Below, one piece after another: positions 1 to 7,589 of a stretch of 64,000 nt of DNA (positions within the stretch are counted from its first letter, which is position 1; each line of letters begins with the position of its first letter). The DNA lies in assembly GCA_045106815.1 (NCBI GenBank), contig JBGCFG010000079.1, positions 1-64,000 of the forward strand, written 5' to 3'. Source of the stretch: JAUIAI01 sp045106815. Its GTDB lineage: Bacteria > Pseudomonadota > Gammaproteobacteria > Burkholderiales > Burkholderiaceae_E. The notes under the pieces are model-generated. The model was given only the letters and a program-made list of their open reading frames with translations, ran no database searches and was not told the DNA's origin. The position numbers and the translations under genes are program-made.

Positions 1-275
1 GCCCAATTCAGAACGGTGGCTTTGTCGGGTTCTAGCAATTCGATTAGCGCATAGCGCGAGGCTTCGCTAGCCAATCCAGCCTCCCGCAGAATTTCGCTCG
101 TGCGGGTGATTTCGGCCGGCGACAAGCCATCAAGCGGGTGAGATGCCGCTATTGCGGGCGCACCAACGAAGCTCATCGCGGTGGCCAATGCCGTCAGCCA
201 AAAGCCGGACCGTCTATTGTGGGGCTTCTCGCTGTTCGGGCTGCCCGACGGTAAATGTGCTGAGCTTTGTTTCAT
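1..275 (-). CDS. Copper-containing primary amine oxidase, N-terminal part
   Basis: This is the first 91 codons of a gene that runs off the left edge. The ATG lies at 273-275 on the minus strand, with a GGAG ribosome site about 10 bases upstream. An N-terminal hydrophobic stretch (FWLTALATAMSFVGAPAIAA) looks like a Sec signal peptide. It is followed by HPLDGLSPAEI and LLEPDKATVLNW, which match the start of the N2 domain of copper amine oxidases (tyramine or phenylethylamine oxidase type). These enzymes oxidise primary amines to aldehydes with a topaquinone cofactor, often in the periplasm. The catalytic tyrosine and copper histidines lie outside the window, so activity cannot be judged. Confidence 0.75.
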   Translation of the reverse strand, partial: MKQSSAHLPSGSPNSEKPHNRRSGFWLTALATAMSFVGAPAIAASHPLDGLSPAEITRTSEILREAGLASEASRYALIELLEPDKATVLNW

Positions 276-428
276 CTTTGATCAACTCCGAAAGGTTTGA
301 ATTTATGCAGGGTTTGAGGACTATGAGGCACTTGGCATCCAAGGTCTGAAATACGATACCCTGCCCATCCTCATTAGACCAAATTGAAGCCGCCAAACCC
401 GAAATTCTGCCCTGCATTCTGACCCCAT

Positions 429-1265
429 TTGATCGGGCCGGCGGCCCAACATGCTATGCCATCGCCAAGATTTCTAACCCATTCTCATTCGCCGAATCCC
501 ATCGGTGACACCCCCGAATCACGCGCCCTGTTTGATCAACAGTTTGAGGCGGGTCAGCATGCTGGCATTTGCCGAGGCGTGTTCTCTAGTCAGTCAGAAG
601 CGGCGGCGGCCGCGCCCGCAAGCCTGCCGCTTGGCTACGACCACGATGGTCCGGCGTCCATGTATCGCGACAGGCTTAAGCGCGTCTTTCCGGGCGATTA
701 CCCGATGATTTACTGGCTCGGGCGGGCGTTGGGTGGTGGCGCCACCCGAATCTTCGACCTTGGCGGGCATGTCGGCGTGAGTTATTACGCGTACCAACGC
801 TATCTGCGTTTTCCCGAGGCGCTCACCTGGCAAGTCAATGATGTGCCAGCAGTTAACACGCTTGGCGCGGAACTATCTTCCATGCTCGACAAACGAGCGG
901 GAATTTCCTTTACAGAGCATTTTGCTGGTGCCGAACAGGCAGACGTTTTGTTCACATCCGGATGCTTGCAATACCTTGAGCAAACGCTTGCTGAAAAGCT
1001 CGACGGTCTGCCCAGCAAGCCGCGCTGGCTGCTCGTTAACCTCTTGCCTTTGCACAAAAGCCGGGCCTACTGGACGGTGCAAAATATTGAAACGGCCTTC
1101 TGCCCGTATCGTATTCAACAAGAGGCCGTATTCTTTGAGGGCCTGACCGCCCTGGGCTACAAGCTGCTCGACCGATGGGAAAACCCGGAAAAGCAATGCG
1201 AAGTTGCATTCGACCCTGAGCACAGCCTAGAGCAGTACTACGGGGCGGCCTTCAAGCTCACCTGA
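429..1265 (+). CDS. TIGR04325-family putative methyltransferase
   Basis: The 278-residue protein contains IFDLGGHVGVSYYAYQRYL followed by LTWQVNDVPAV, the glycine-rich cofactor loop and following strand typical of the TIGR04325 family. An N-terminal CRGVFSSQSEAAAAAP and GYDHD stretch also fits that family. Members are presumed SAM-dependent methyltransferases and often sit in polysaccharide gene clusters, but no such cluster is visible here, and the substrate is unknown. The first in-frame start is TTG at 429. ATG at 456 is an alternative, and neither has a clear ribosome site. The gene is flanked by unrelated genes, so it is probably transcribed alone. Confidence 0.75.
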   Translation: MIGPAAQHAMPSPRFLTHSHSPNPIGDTPESRALFDQQFEAGQHAGICRGVFSSQSEAAAAAPASLPLGYDHDGPASMYRDRLKRVFPGDYPMIYWLGRALGGGATRIFDLGGHVGVSYYAYQRYLRFPEALTWQVNDVPAVNTLGAELSSMLDKRAGISFTEHFAGAEQADVLFTSGCLQYLEQTLAEKLDGLPSKPRWLLVNLLPLHKSRAYWTVQNIETAFCPYRIQQEAVFFEGLTALGYKLLDRWENPEKQCEVAFDPEHSLEQYYGAAFKLT

Positions 1266-1277
1266 CACCGTGCCTGG

Positions 1278-1628
1278 TTATGCTGGTACCCGGTCGCCAT
1301 GACTCGGCGGCGTCGAGATCACGATAAAGCTAAGACTCTGGTCTGTCTCATTGGACAGGCAGTGCGCCTGTCCAGGGGCAACCGCAAATCCTTGCTGTGC
1401 GCTTAAGGCGTACCGCGTGCCTTCGACCTCAAGCGTCGCCACGCCTGACAACACAAAGAAGAACTGTTCAGATCGCTCATGGTGGTGCCGCACCTCGCGG
1501 GCGCCCGGCGGCACATGCTCCTGAATCACACTCAGACTGGCGGATTTGGCAAGATGCCAGCCATCGCATTGCTCACCCCAGCGATAGTGCTCGGCATTTT
1601 CAGTGGATACCACGACTGATTGCTTCAA
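1278..1628 (-). CDS. Cupin domain protein
   Basis: This is a small single-domain cupin of about 116 residues. The metal-binding cupin motif 1 is visible as VRHHHERSEQFFFVLSG, with the usual two histidines and a glutamate, and motif 2 follows around PGQAHCLSN. The chosen start is TTG at 1628, with AGGG nine bases upstream. Translation from there begins LKQSVVVSTENAEHYRWG, which resembles the N-terminus of many small cupins, whereas the longer in-frame extension has no family look. Its function (enzyme, sugar binding or sensing) cannot be told from sequence. It diverges from the DUF427 gene with under 50 bases between starts. Confidence 0.8.
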   Translation of the reverse strand: MKQSVVVSTENAEHYRWGEQCDGWHLAKSASLSVIQEHVPPGAREVRHHHERSEQFFFVLSGVATLEVEGTRYALSAQQGFAVAPGQAHCLSNETDQSLSFIVISTPPSHGDRVPA

Positions 1629-1677
1629 ACTAGTACACCCTGCGAAAGATTGATGCTCTGACGAATAGGAGAGGCAT

Positions 1678-2082
1678 ATGCCACACCCAGAGATTACCCT
1701 TGCCACCGAGACCATCCACAATCCGGCCGAGCCGCGGCATTACATGCGATTCAGGCCCATTAAGGCAGAAGTTGTCATCAAGGCAGGTGACCTCGAACTC
1801 GCCCGATCAAAAGCGGCCATGCGGATGCTCGAAATCGCCCGCGACGTTTATGATGCGGTCGTCTATGTGCCGGCCAACAGCATCTCAGATCAACTTGCTC
1901 CGGTGCCTGACAAGACAAGCCACTGCCCGCTAAAAGGCGACGCGTCTTACTTTGCCCTCGCCGGTGGCGAACCGATTGCATGGTCGTATCAAAAGACACT
2001 CGACTTTGCCAAAGCCATTGAGGGCTATGTCGCTTTTTACGCGGACCAGGTCACGATTGAAGAGATCGGGGCTAACACCTGA
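1678..2082 (+). CDS. DUF427 domain protein
   Basis: The 134-residue protein has the DUF427 hallmarks HCPLKGDASYFAL near residue 80 and a downstream AKAIEGYVAFY segment. DUF427 proteins are small soluble beta-rich proteins with no established activity. The ATG at 1678 has a good AGGAGAG ribosome site four bases upstream. The gene is divergent from the cupin gene and converges on the crotonase gene. Family assignment is firm; function is unknown. Confidence 0.85.
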   Translation: MPHPEITLATETIHNPAEPRHYMRFRPIKAEVVIKAGDLELARSKAAMRMLEIARDVYDAVVYVPANSISDQLAPVPDKTSHCPLKGDASYFALAGGEPIAWSYQKTLDFAKAIEGYVAFYADQVTIEEIGANT

Positions 2083-2099
2083 GAAGGAAGTTTGAGGCG

Positions 2100-2864
2100 C
2101 TACTTCCCCTGCCACTTTGGCGGTCGCTTCTCTGCAAACGCGGTGGGGCCTTCTATCGCATCTGCTGACTTGAATACAGGCATGTGTTCATCGGTCTGGT
2201 ATTGCCAGTACTCTGCTTCTGTCCGGCCCTGTGACTCTCGAATCAGAGCCTTGGACGCCTTGACACCCAACGGAGAGTTTTTGGCAATCTGTTCGGCCAG
2301 TGCCAGCGCAGCCGACACCGCCTCGCCGGGTTCTGTCAGATCGGTAACCAAACCATATTGATGAGCGACTTCCGCGCTGATCGGCCTAGCCGTGAGCGCC
2401 ATTTTCATTGCAAGGCCATATGGCAACGCCCGCGGCAGGCGCATGAGCGCCCCGGCAGCCGCAAACAATCCAACACCAGCTTCAGGAATACCAAACTTGG
2501 CATTATTCGCAGCGATCAGGATGTCGCAGGACATCGCGAGTTCAAGGCCACCGGCCAGCGCAAACCCCTCGATCGCAGCGAGAAGCGGTTTATCGCAACT
2601 ACGCTCCGTAATGCCACCAAAGCCGCGGCCTGGCAGCACCGTAATACCATCGGTCACAAACTCTTTGAGGTCCATGCCGGCAGAAAACCCGCGGCCGTTG
2701 CCGGTGAGCACACCAACCGATAGCGCCGGGTCACTGTCCAGTCGATCCATCGCGGCAGCCAACTGCTCAGACAAAGCCTTGTTGACGGCATTCATTGCGT
2801 CGGGGCGGTTTAAGGTAATGAGCAGCGTTTGACCGCGCACTTCGGTTAGGACTTCATCTGCCAT
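2100..2864 (-). CDS. Enoyl-CoA hydratase/isomerase (crotonase) family enzyme
   Basis: The 254-residue length is typical of single-domain crotonases. The N-terminal LLITLNRPDAMNAV, the oxyanion-hole segment GFSAGMDLKEF and the central AAIEGFALAGGLELAMSCD are all present. The first catalytic glutamate of enoyl-CoA hydratases would fall near GIPEAGVGL. The family acts on acyl-CoA thioesters (hydration, isomerisation, dehalogenation or C-C cleavage); the substrate is not predictable here. It is the last gene of a minus-strand set with the DUF169 and TauD-like genes, suggesting that the pathway feeds an acyl-CoA intermediate. Confidence 0.85.
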   Translation of the reverse strand: MADEVLTEVRGQTLLITLNRPDAMNAVNKALSEQLAAAMDRLDSDPALSVGVLTGNGRGFSAGMDLKEFVTDGITVLPGRGFGGITERSCDKPLLAAIEGFALAGGLELAMSCDILIAANNAKFGIPEAGVGLFAAAGALMRLPRALPYGLAMKMALTARPISAEVAHQYGLVTDLTEPGEAVSAALALAEQIAKNSPLGVKASKALIRESQGRTEAEYWQYQTDEHMPVFKSADAIEGPTAFAEKRPPKWQGK

Positions 2865-2904
2865 GTGAGGCTCTCCATTGTGAATTCATGCCAGCATGAT
2901 CGAA

Positions 2905-3726
2905 TCAGGCAACTCGGTCCGGGTAACTCGCAGCCATGCCATCGCGCACATCCTGACCAATGCCGTATTGGGGGAACGGGTAACGAAAGCCATTGCCCGC
3001 CAGCGCTTTCATACCGGTAATGGCCTGCGCAAGATACTCAGGCGGCAATGCCATGAGCATTTCATCATCGAGCACGCCACCATAACGTCGCTCTGCAAAA
3101 CAAGGAATTGAAAGGCTCGGTTCGCGCTTGGATAGTGCGCGCCCCCAGGAGTCAGCACAGGACGACTCGCCAACAACACTCCAATCAAAGCGCTTGTAGC
3201 CTGACCATTGCATGCCGTTGATAAAGTACATCATGGCGCCCGGTGTCGCGTAGAACATCACAATATCGGGGGGGCTCAAGCGGCCATTGCTAATGGGTGA
3301 AACGGCAAGCGCTTCATATTGTCCGTGAGGCACAACATGCATGGCTGCCTGATGCCTGGTGGCATCTTCTACAGTGGCATACCAGACCCCCACCATGTGC
3401 TGACCGGACTTCCAAACGGGGTCCTGCTCACCAAGACCCACGACCGCCCGGCACTGAGCACCGACAAGATCTTCACCTGTAATCCCGACCGTTCGGCCCA
3501 GACGGGATGCCTGCGCAACGACTTGATCGGTCGTGTGAATCCGTCCGGGTCTCCTGATCTTCGGGACGGCTTCCATCTCTGCAGCGGTCCGAAAGAGCTT
3601 CATCCCAATCGGAAAGCTACGCAGCTTCAACAATTGTTCTAGCTGGGCAGCCAGCGCCGGCCAGTCGAATGTTGCGTCGCCACCTTGTGTCGAATCAATT
3701 TTTGTCTTTTCAGTCGTTTGATTCAT
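2905..3726 (-). CDS. DUF169 family protein
   Basis: The 273-residue protein shows the DUF169 pattern: an N-terminal LKLRSFPIGMKLFRT segment, a central conserved cysteine context (GAQCRAVVGLG), and MYFINGMQWSGYKRFDWSVVGESSCADSWG in three consecutive blocks. The family is uncharacterised; conserved cysteines suggest metal or cofactor binding, which is inference. It starts 12 bases after the TauD-like gene stops and ends about 40 bases before the crotonase start, so the three genes are very probably one transcript. Confidence 0.8.
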   Translation of the reverse strand: MNQTTEKTKIDSTQGGDATFDWPALAAQLEQLLKLRSFPIGMKLFRTAAEMEAVPKIRRPGRIHTTDQVVAQASRLGRTVGITGEDLVGAQCRAVVGLGEQDPVWKSGQHMVGVWYATVEDATRHQAAMHVVPHGQYEALAVSPISNGRLSPPDIVMFYATPGAMMYFINGMQWSGYKRFDWSVVGESSCADSWGRALSKREPSLSIPCFAERRYGGVLDDEMLMALPPEYLAQAITGMKALAGNGFRYPFPQYGIGQDVRDGMAASYPDRVA

Positions 3727-3738
3727 AGATCAATCCTT

Positions 3739-4848
3739 TCAGACAGCAGCAAAGGGAATCTGGTGCTCGACACCGGGCAACTCAATGCCACCTCTATCGC
3801 CAATTGTTGTACTGCCAAATCGCTGAGCGTACACCGCTGGCAAAGGTCGAGCACCTGGCACGGCCAGCCACAGTCTGAGCAGATGGCGCTTGTCCGCCGG
3901 ATCCTCCCAGTCTTCAAATGCAGTGCGGTCATGCAGCATGGTGTGGTTATGCACCCATTGCATATCGCCAGGCTCAAATGACAAACGCAAACCAAGATCC
4001 AGATCTTCGGCAAGCGAGTCGAACATATCGAGCGCTTCTTTCTGGGCAGGCGTAAACGCCGGCACTTCGTCAAAGCGCCTCGCCGAGTCAATATAGCGCC
4101 GCGCGTACAGCGCCGATAGTGCGCCTTCGTACCAGCTAAACACCGGAATCTCGTGCCAGGGCTTTTCGCCCGCCGGAATCTCTCCGCGGCGGTCGGTGTG
4201 CATAGGTTGGAACAACTCGGCCAGCAAGTCCGGGCGTCTTGCGAGCATTTCGTTGTAAACCGTCATGGAACTCACCAGCGCAGACTCCCCTCCGCGCTTA
4301 GCAGTCTTAAGGCAGAGCAGCGAGACGACGTCGCATGAGTCAGTGTGAAAGGTCTGGCGTTCGGTGGTTTGATAGATGCGAGCGGTTGGATCATTCACAG
4401 CATCACGGCCAAGGTCTTGCACATGACCAAGCAAGTGCCCTTTGCCGTTCTGGGACCGGACCAGACCGATATGAGCGCCCAGGCCAAGACACGCTGCAGC
4501 CGACTGTTCTGCGTTCCAGCGTTGAACCGGCAAACCACGAAGCACCGCAAACCCAAGCCCGTGCAACAAGTCATGACGCAGGTTTTCAAGTCGCTTGGCT
4601 AGTTGCGGCAATGGAAAACGCTCGGGATTCAAAGTTCGCAGGTCAGTGCCTGAACTCAGCACACTGTTGATCGCTTGCTCAACCTCTGCTATTTCGGCAT
4701 CGGCTAGTACCGCCACCCATTGCTCACCCTTTGCAATATCCGCCCCGACCCAGGCTGCTGGGCTGGTAACGGCCGGTGGTAGCGACGAGGGCGTTACCTG
4801 AGTGCCGGCCTGAACGGCCAAGGCTTCGGTCACATGCGTCGAGTTCAT
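3739..4848 (-). CDS. TauD/TfdA-family Fe(II)/2-oxoglutarate dioxygenase
   Basis: The 369-residue protein has the facial-triad start FHTDSCD (His-X-Asp) near residue 165 and a distal VHNHTMLHDR near residue 310, with an Arg-containing strand (HLLRLWL) after it for 2-oxoglutarate. These are the iron and co-substrate residues of the TauD/TfdA fold. The family hydroxylates substrates with loss of sulfite, phenol or other groups; gamma-butyrobetaine and taurine-type enzymes are alternatives, and the exact substrate is unknown. It leads the minus-strand set and starts 33 bases from a perfect inverted repeat in the divergent promoter region, with GGAG upstream of the ATG. Confidence 0.85.
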   Translation of the reverse strand: MNSTHVTEALAVQAGTQVTPSSLPPAVTSPAAWVGADIAKGEQWVAVLADAEIAEVEQAINSVLSSGTDLRTLNPERFPLPQLAKRLENLRHDLLHGLGFAVLRGLPVQRWNAEQSAAACLGLGAHIGLVRSQNGKGHLLGHVQDLGRDAVNDPTARIYQTTERQTFHTDSCDVVSLLCLKTAKRGGESALVSSMTVYNEMLARRPDLLAELFQPMHTDRRGEIPAGEKPWHEIPVFSWYEGALSALYARRYIDSARRFDEVPAFTPAQKEALDMFDSLAEDLDLGLRLSFEPGDMQWVHNHTMLHDRTAFEDWEDPADKRHLLRLWLAVPGARPLPAVYAQRFGSTTIGDRGGIELPGVEHQIPFAAV

Positions 4849-4880
4849 CGGCTAAGTCTCCGTTTGAGTCTCTGTTTTCT

Positions 4881-4908
4881 TCTGACAGGTATTGTAGTGC
4901 CTGTCAGA
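4881..4908. promoter_or_regulatory. Inverted-repeat operator between divergent catabolic genes
   Basis: TCTGACAGG (4881-4889) and CCTGTCAGA (4900-4908) form a perfect 9-bp inverted repeat with a 10-bp spacer. It sits between the divergent starts of the TauD-like gene (4848) and the amidohydrolase gene (4941). The spacer contains, read on the minus strand, TACAAT, a good -10 element for the TauD-like operon, with TTGAGT upstream at a short 15-base spacing. A bound dimeric regulator would therefore cover the promoter. No regulator gene is adjacent, so the protein is unknown. Confidence 0.65.
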
Positions 4909-4940
4909 GAAACTCAACCCTGTACAAGCCGGAGCCCACC

Positions 4941-5852
4941 TTGACCAAGCGCCAGATTGTTGACGCCCACCATCACTTCTGGGACATCACAGCCAACTAT
5001 CACCCCTGGCTGTGTGATGAACCCATGATCCCTTTCCGCTACGGCGACTACAGTCAGATCAGGCGAAACTACCTGCCGCCTGATTACCGCACCGATAGTG
5101 CATCGTTCGAGCTTGTCAGTTCAGTTTACGTTGAAGCCGAATGGAATCCTCAGGACCCAATTGGGGAAACCCGATGGATCCATACAGTCGCTGAAACCCA
5201 TGGACTGCCGGGCGCGATCGTGGCGCAAGCCTGGCTCGATCACGAAGACGCGGCGCAAGTCATTGCGCAGCAGGCAGGTTTTGAACGTGTTCGCAGCGTC
5301 CGACATAAACCGGCGGCGAGCCCAGACCCGGGCCTCGCCCGGCGCGGGGCAAGCGGATCAATGGATGACAAGCGTTGGCGCGCTGGCTTTGCAGCGCTCG
5401 GCAGTCATGGCCTGCACTTCGATTTACAAACTCCGTGGTGGCACTTTGATGCCGCTGCAGACCTTGCTCGCGACTTCCCGGATACCACCATTATTCTTAA
5501 CCATACCGGTTTGCCATCAGACCGGACACCCGATGGTCTGGCGCAATGGCAGGCAGCGATGGAAACCCTGGCAAAGCAGCCCAATGTGAAGCTCAAGATT
5601 TCAGGTCTTGGCCAACCCGGTCAGGCATGGACGGTTGAAAGCAACGGGCCAGTTATCCGCGATGCGTTGAGTATTTTTGGGGTTGAGCGCTCAATGTTTG
5701 CGTCTAACTTTCCGGTCGACAGTGTCGTGGCAAGCTTTGAAGAGATTTATCGTGGCTTCGAGTCAGTCACTGAGCATCTCAGTGATCATCAAAAACACCT
5801 GCTGTTTGTAGAGAACGCGCTCCAAACCTACCGTATCCCTCATCAGCCATAA
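4941..5852 (+). CDS. Amidohydrolase_2 family metal-dependent hydrolase
   Basis: The 303-residue protein begins TKRQIVDAHHHFWD, the metal-binding His-X-His of the amidohydrolase_2 (TIM-barrel) family. It has ILNHTGLPSD near residue 190 and ends with an SMFASNFPVD strand carrying the conserved aspartate. Relatives include sugar-lactone, 2-pyrone-4,6-dicarboxylate and 4-sulfomuconolactone hydrolases, so a lactonase role is plausible but unproven. The start is TTG at 4941 with GGAG six bases upstream; a longer in-frame reading into the control region lacks family similarity. It is followed 23 bases later by a dehydrogenase gene, likely in the same transcript. Confidence 0.85.
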   Translation: MTKRQIVDAHHHFWDITANYHPWLCDEPMIPFRYGDYSQIRRNYLPPDYRTDSASFELVSSVYVEAEWNPQDPIGETRWIHTVAETHGLPGAIVAQAWLDHEDAAQVIAQQAGFERVRSVRHKPAASPDPGLARRGASGSMDDKRWRAGFAALGSHGLHFDLQTPWWHFDAAADLARDFPDTTIILNHTGLPSDRTPDGLAQWQAAMETLAKQPNVKLKISGLGQPGQAWTVESNGPVIRDALSIFGVERSMFASNFPVDSVVASFEEIYRGFESVTEHLSDHQKHLLFVENALQTYRIPHQP

Positions 5853-5875
5853 CCCTCGTCGGGAGCAGAATCAGC

Positions 5876-6763
5876 ATGACAACTTCTATTGGATTTATCG
5901 GGCTTGGCCTGCTCGGACAAGCGATGGTGCAGCGCCTGATCAATCAGGGTCACGCGGTGACTGGCTTCGACGTTCAGGCAGAGAAAATCGATGCGCTCAA
6001 GCAAGCCAATCCCACAAAATTTACGAGTGCCGAGTCTTGTCAGGATGTCGCGAGCCAGTGCCCTCTCATCCTCGTGTGCGTCACCCATACAGCAGCCCTG
6101 ACAGAGGTCATTACCGGAGCGCAAGGCGTGTTAGCAGCAGACCGTCAACCCGATCGCATCCTCATCGATCACTCAACCAGCGATATCGAGGTGACCCGGC
6201 AACTCGCGCGCCAGGCTGCTCAGAAAGGACGCGTTCAATTCATTGATGCCCCAGTATCTGGCGGGCCTGGCGCCGCGCTGGACGGCACGCTATCGATCAT
6301 GGCTGGCGGCGCGCAGACCGCCATTGAATCAGCCCGGCCATTAATGGAAACGCTGGGCCGCTTCACCCATATGGGCGCGGTCGGTGCCGGACAGGCCACC
6401 AAACTCGTCAACCAGGCACTCGTTCTGCCCGCCTACTGCGTCATTGCGGAGGCATTGCGGCTTGCTCAGGCCTATGGCATCGACGCGAGCAAGGTGCCTC
6501 ACGCACTCGAAACCGGCCATGCAGGCTCCAACCTCTTGCCTGTTCTTTTTGAACGCATGATTGCGGAAGACTTCACGCCGACCGGGTATGCGCGACAAAT
6601 TCTGAAAGACTTGGAAATGCTGCATAGCGCATCATCAGATCAGAAACTATCAATGCCGATGAGCAGTCAGGCACTCAACCTGTTCAGGATGCTGGTCGGC
6701 CAGGGTAACGGTGAACTTGATGGCTCATCGGTGGTCACCCTGCTCCCCAAGGCTCATGATTGA
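5876..6763 (+). CDS. 3-hydroxyisobutyrate-dehydrogenase-like NAD(P) oxidoreductase
   Basis: The 295-residue protein has an N-terminal Rossmann loop (IGFIGLGLLGQAM), the substrate-binding signature DAPVSGGPGAA near residue 125, and the catalytic-lysine segment GAGQATKLVNQ near residue 170. This architecture is shared by 3-hydroxyisobutyrate, tartronate-semialdehyde and related beta-hydroxyacid dehydrogenases; the individual substrate cannot be assigned. The ATG follows the amidohydrolase stop by 23 bases, with GGGAG upstream. Together the pair could hydrolyse a lactone and oxidise the resulting hydroxyacid, which is inference. Confidence 0.85.
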   Translation: MTTSIGFIGLGLLGQAMVQRLINQGHAVTGFDVQAEKIDALKQANPTKFTSAESCQDVASQCPLILVCVTHTAALTEVITGAQGVLAADRQPDRILIDHSTSDIEVTRQLARQAAQKGRVQFIDAPVSGGPGAALDGTLSIMAGGAQTAIESARPLMETLGRFTHMGAVGAGQATKLVNQALVLPAYCVIAEALRLAQAYGIDASKVPHALETGHAGSNLLPVLFERMIAEDFTPTGYARQILKDLEMLHSASSDQKLSMPMSSQALNLFRMLVGQGNGELDGSSVVTLLPKAHD

Positions 6764-6771
6764 CGCCGATC

Positions 6772-7530
6772 TCAGGCTGGCCTGACAATCCTTGCACCGT
6801 AGCGCTCAAGGATGTTGTCTGGTTTGAAGGTCTCGAACTCAACGGCAGGCTCAACACAGAGTGACACCATGGCATCAACCACTTCTTGCGGATCAAGTTG
6901 ATTACCCAGCATGCGCTTGCGGGTGCCACTGGCCATCTCGGCCTCATTTGATCCGGGCGCCACAACAGCTTCAACCGCCTCGACCATCTGATCGTTGAAA
7001 CCCGTGGCGTAAGGGCCGGGGTTCAACTTCGCCACGCTGATGCCATAAGGCTCAAGTTCTGCACGCAGGGACTTGGACATCGCTTCAAGCGCATGTTTAG
7101 TCATCGCATACGGCCCTGTTAACTGACCAGAGAACACACCGGCAATTGATGACACGATGATGATACGACCGGACTTTTTACGCTTCATCGCTGGTATTGC
7201 TGCCTGAGTTACCTGCAAGGTGCCAAAGACATTAACTTCAAATACCTTGCGAACGTTTGCCATATCAATATCGGCCAGTGCCCCGAGTTGCCCGCGCCCG
7301 GCGTTGTTGACGAGAACATCCAACTCAAGCGCATCAACCGCTGCGATATCAACCGGGTCAGTCACGTCTAGTTGCAAAGACCTGATGCCATGCTCATGGA
7401 GCGCGTCAGCTTGCGCTGCATCGACTACACCGCCGACAACCTGATGGCCCATTGACTGCAACTTGATGGCTGCACCGAGCCCAAATCCTGATCCGGCGCC
7501 GGTAATGAGTATTTTCTTCTTGTCTGCCAC
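6772..7530 (-). CDS. Short-chain dehydrogenase/reductase
   Basis: This is a classical SDR of 252 residues. It has the cofactor loop ITGAGSGFGLGAA, the structural motif VNNAGRG near residue 80, catalytic serine in VSSIAG, and catalytic YAMTK (Tyr-X3-Lys) near residue 140. The start is GTG at 7530 with AGGG eight bases upstream. It converges on the preceding dehydrogenase gene with an 8-base gap. Substrate is unknown; the neighbourhood suggests the same catabolic context. Confidence 0.87.
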   Translation of the reverse strand: MADKKKILITGAGSGFGLGAAIKLQSMGHQVVGGVVDAAQADALHEHGIRSLQLDVTDPVDIAAVDALELDVLVNNAGRGQLGALADIDMANVRKVFEVNVFGTLQVTQAAIPAMKRKKSGRIIIVSSIAGVFSGQLTGPYAMTKHALEAMSKSLRAELEPYGISVAKLNPGPYATGFNDQMVEAVEAVVAPGSNEAEMASGTRKRMLGNQLDPQEVVDAMVSLCVEPAVEFETFKPDNILERYGARIVRPA

Positions 7531-7589
7531 TGAATAACCCTCGGTCTGTTTTATGCGAGCACGGCGATAATCAAACGTATTCCCCGGCG

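Noticed and set aside
4776..4940. Longer N-terminus for the amidohydrolase
   Set aside because: It would run through the divergent control region and into the TauD-like gene start; TTG at 4941 has a ribosome site and starts at the family's first strand.
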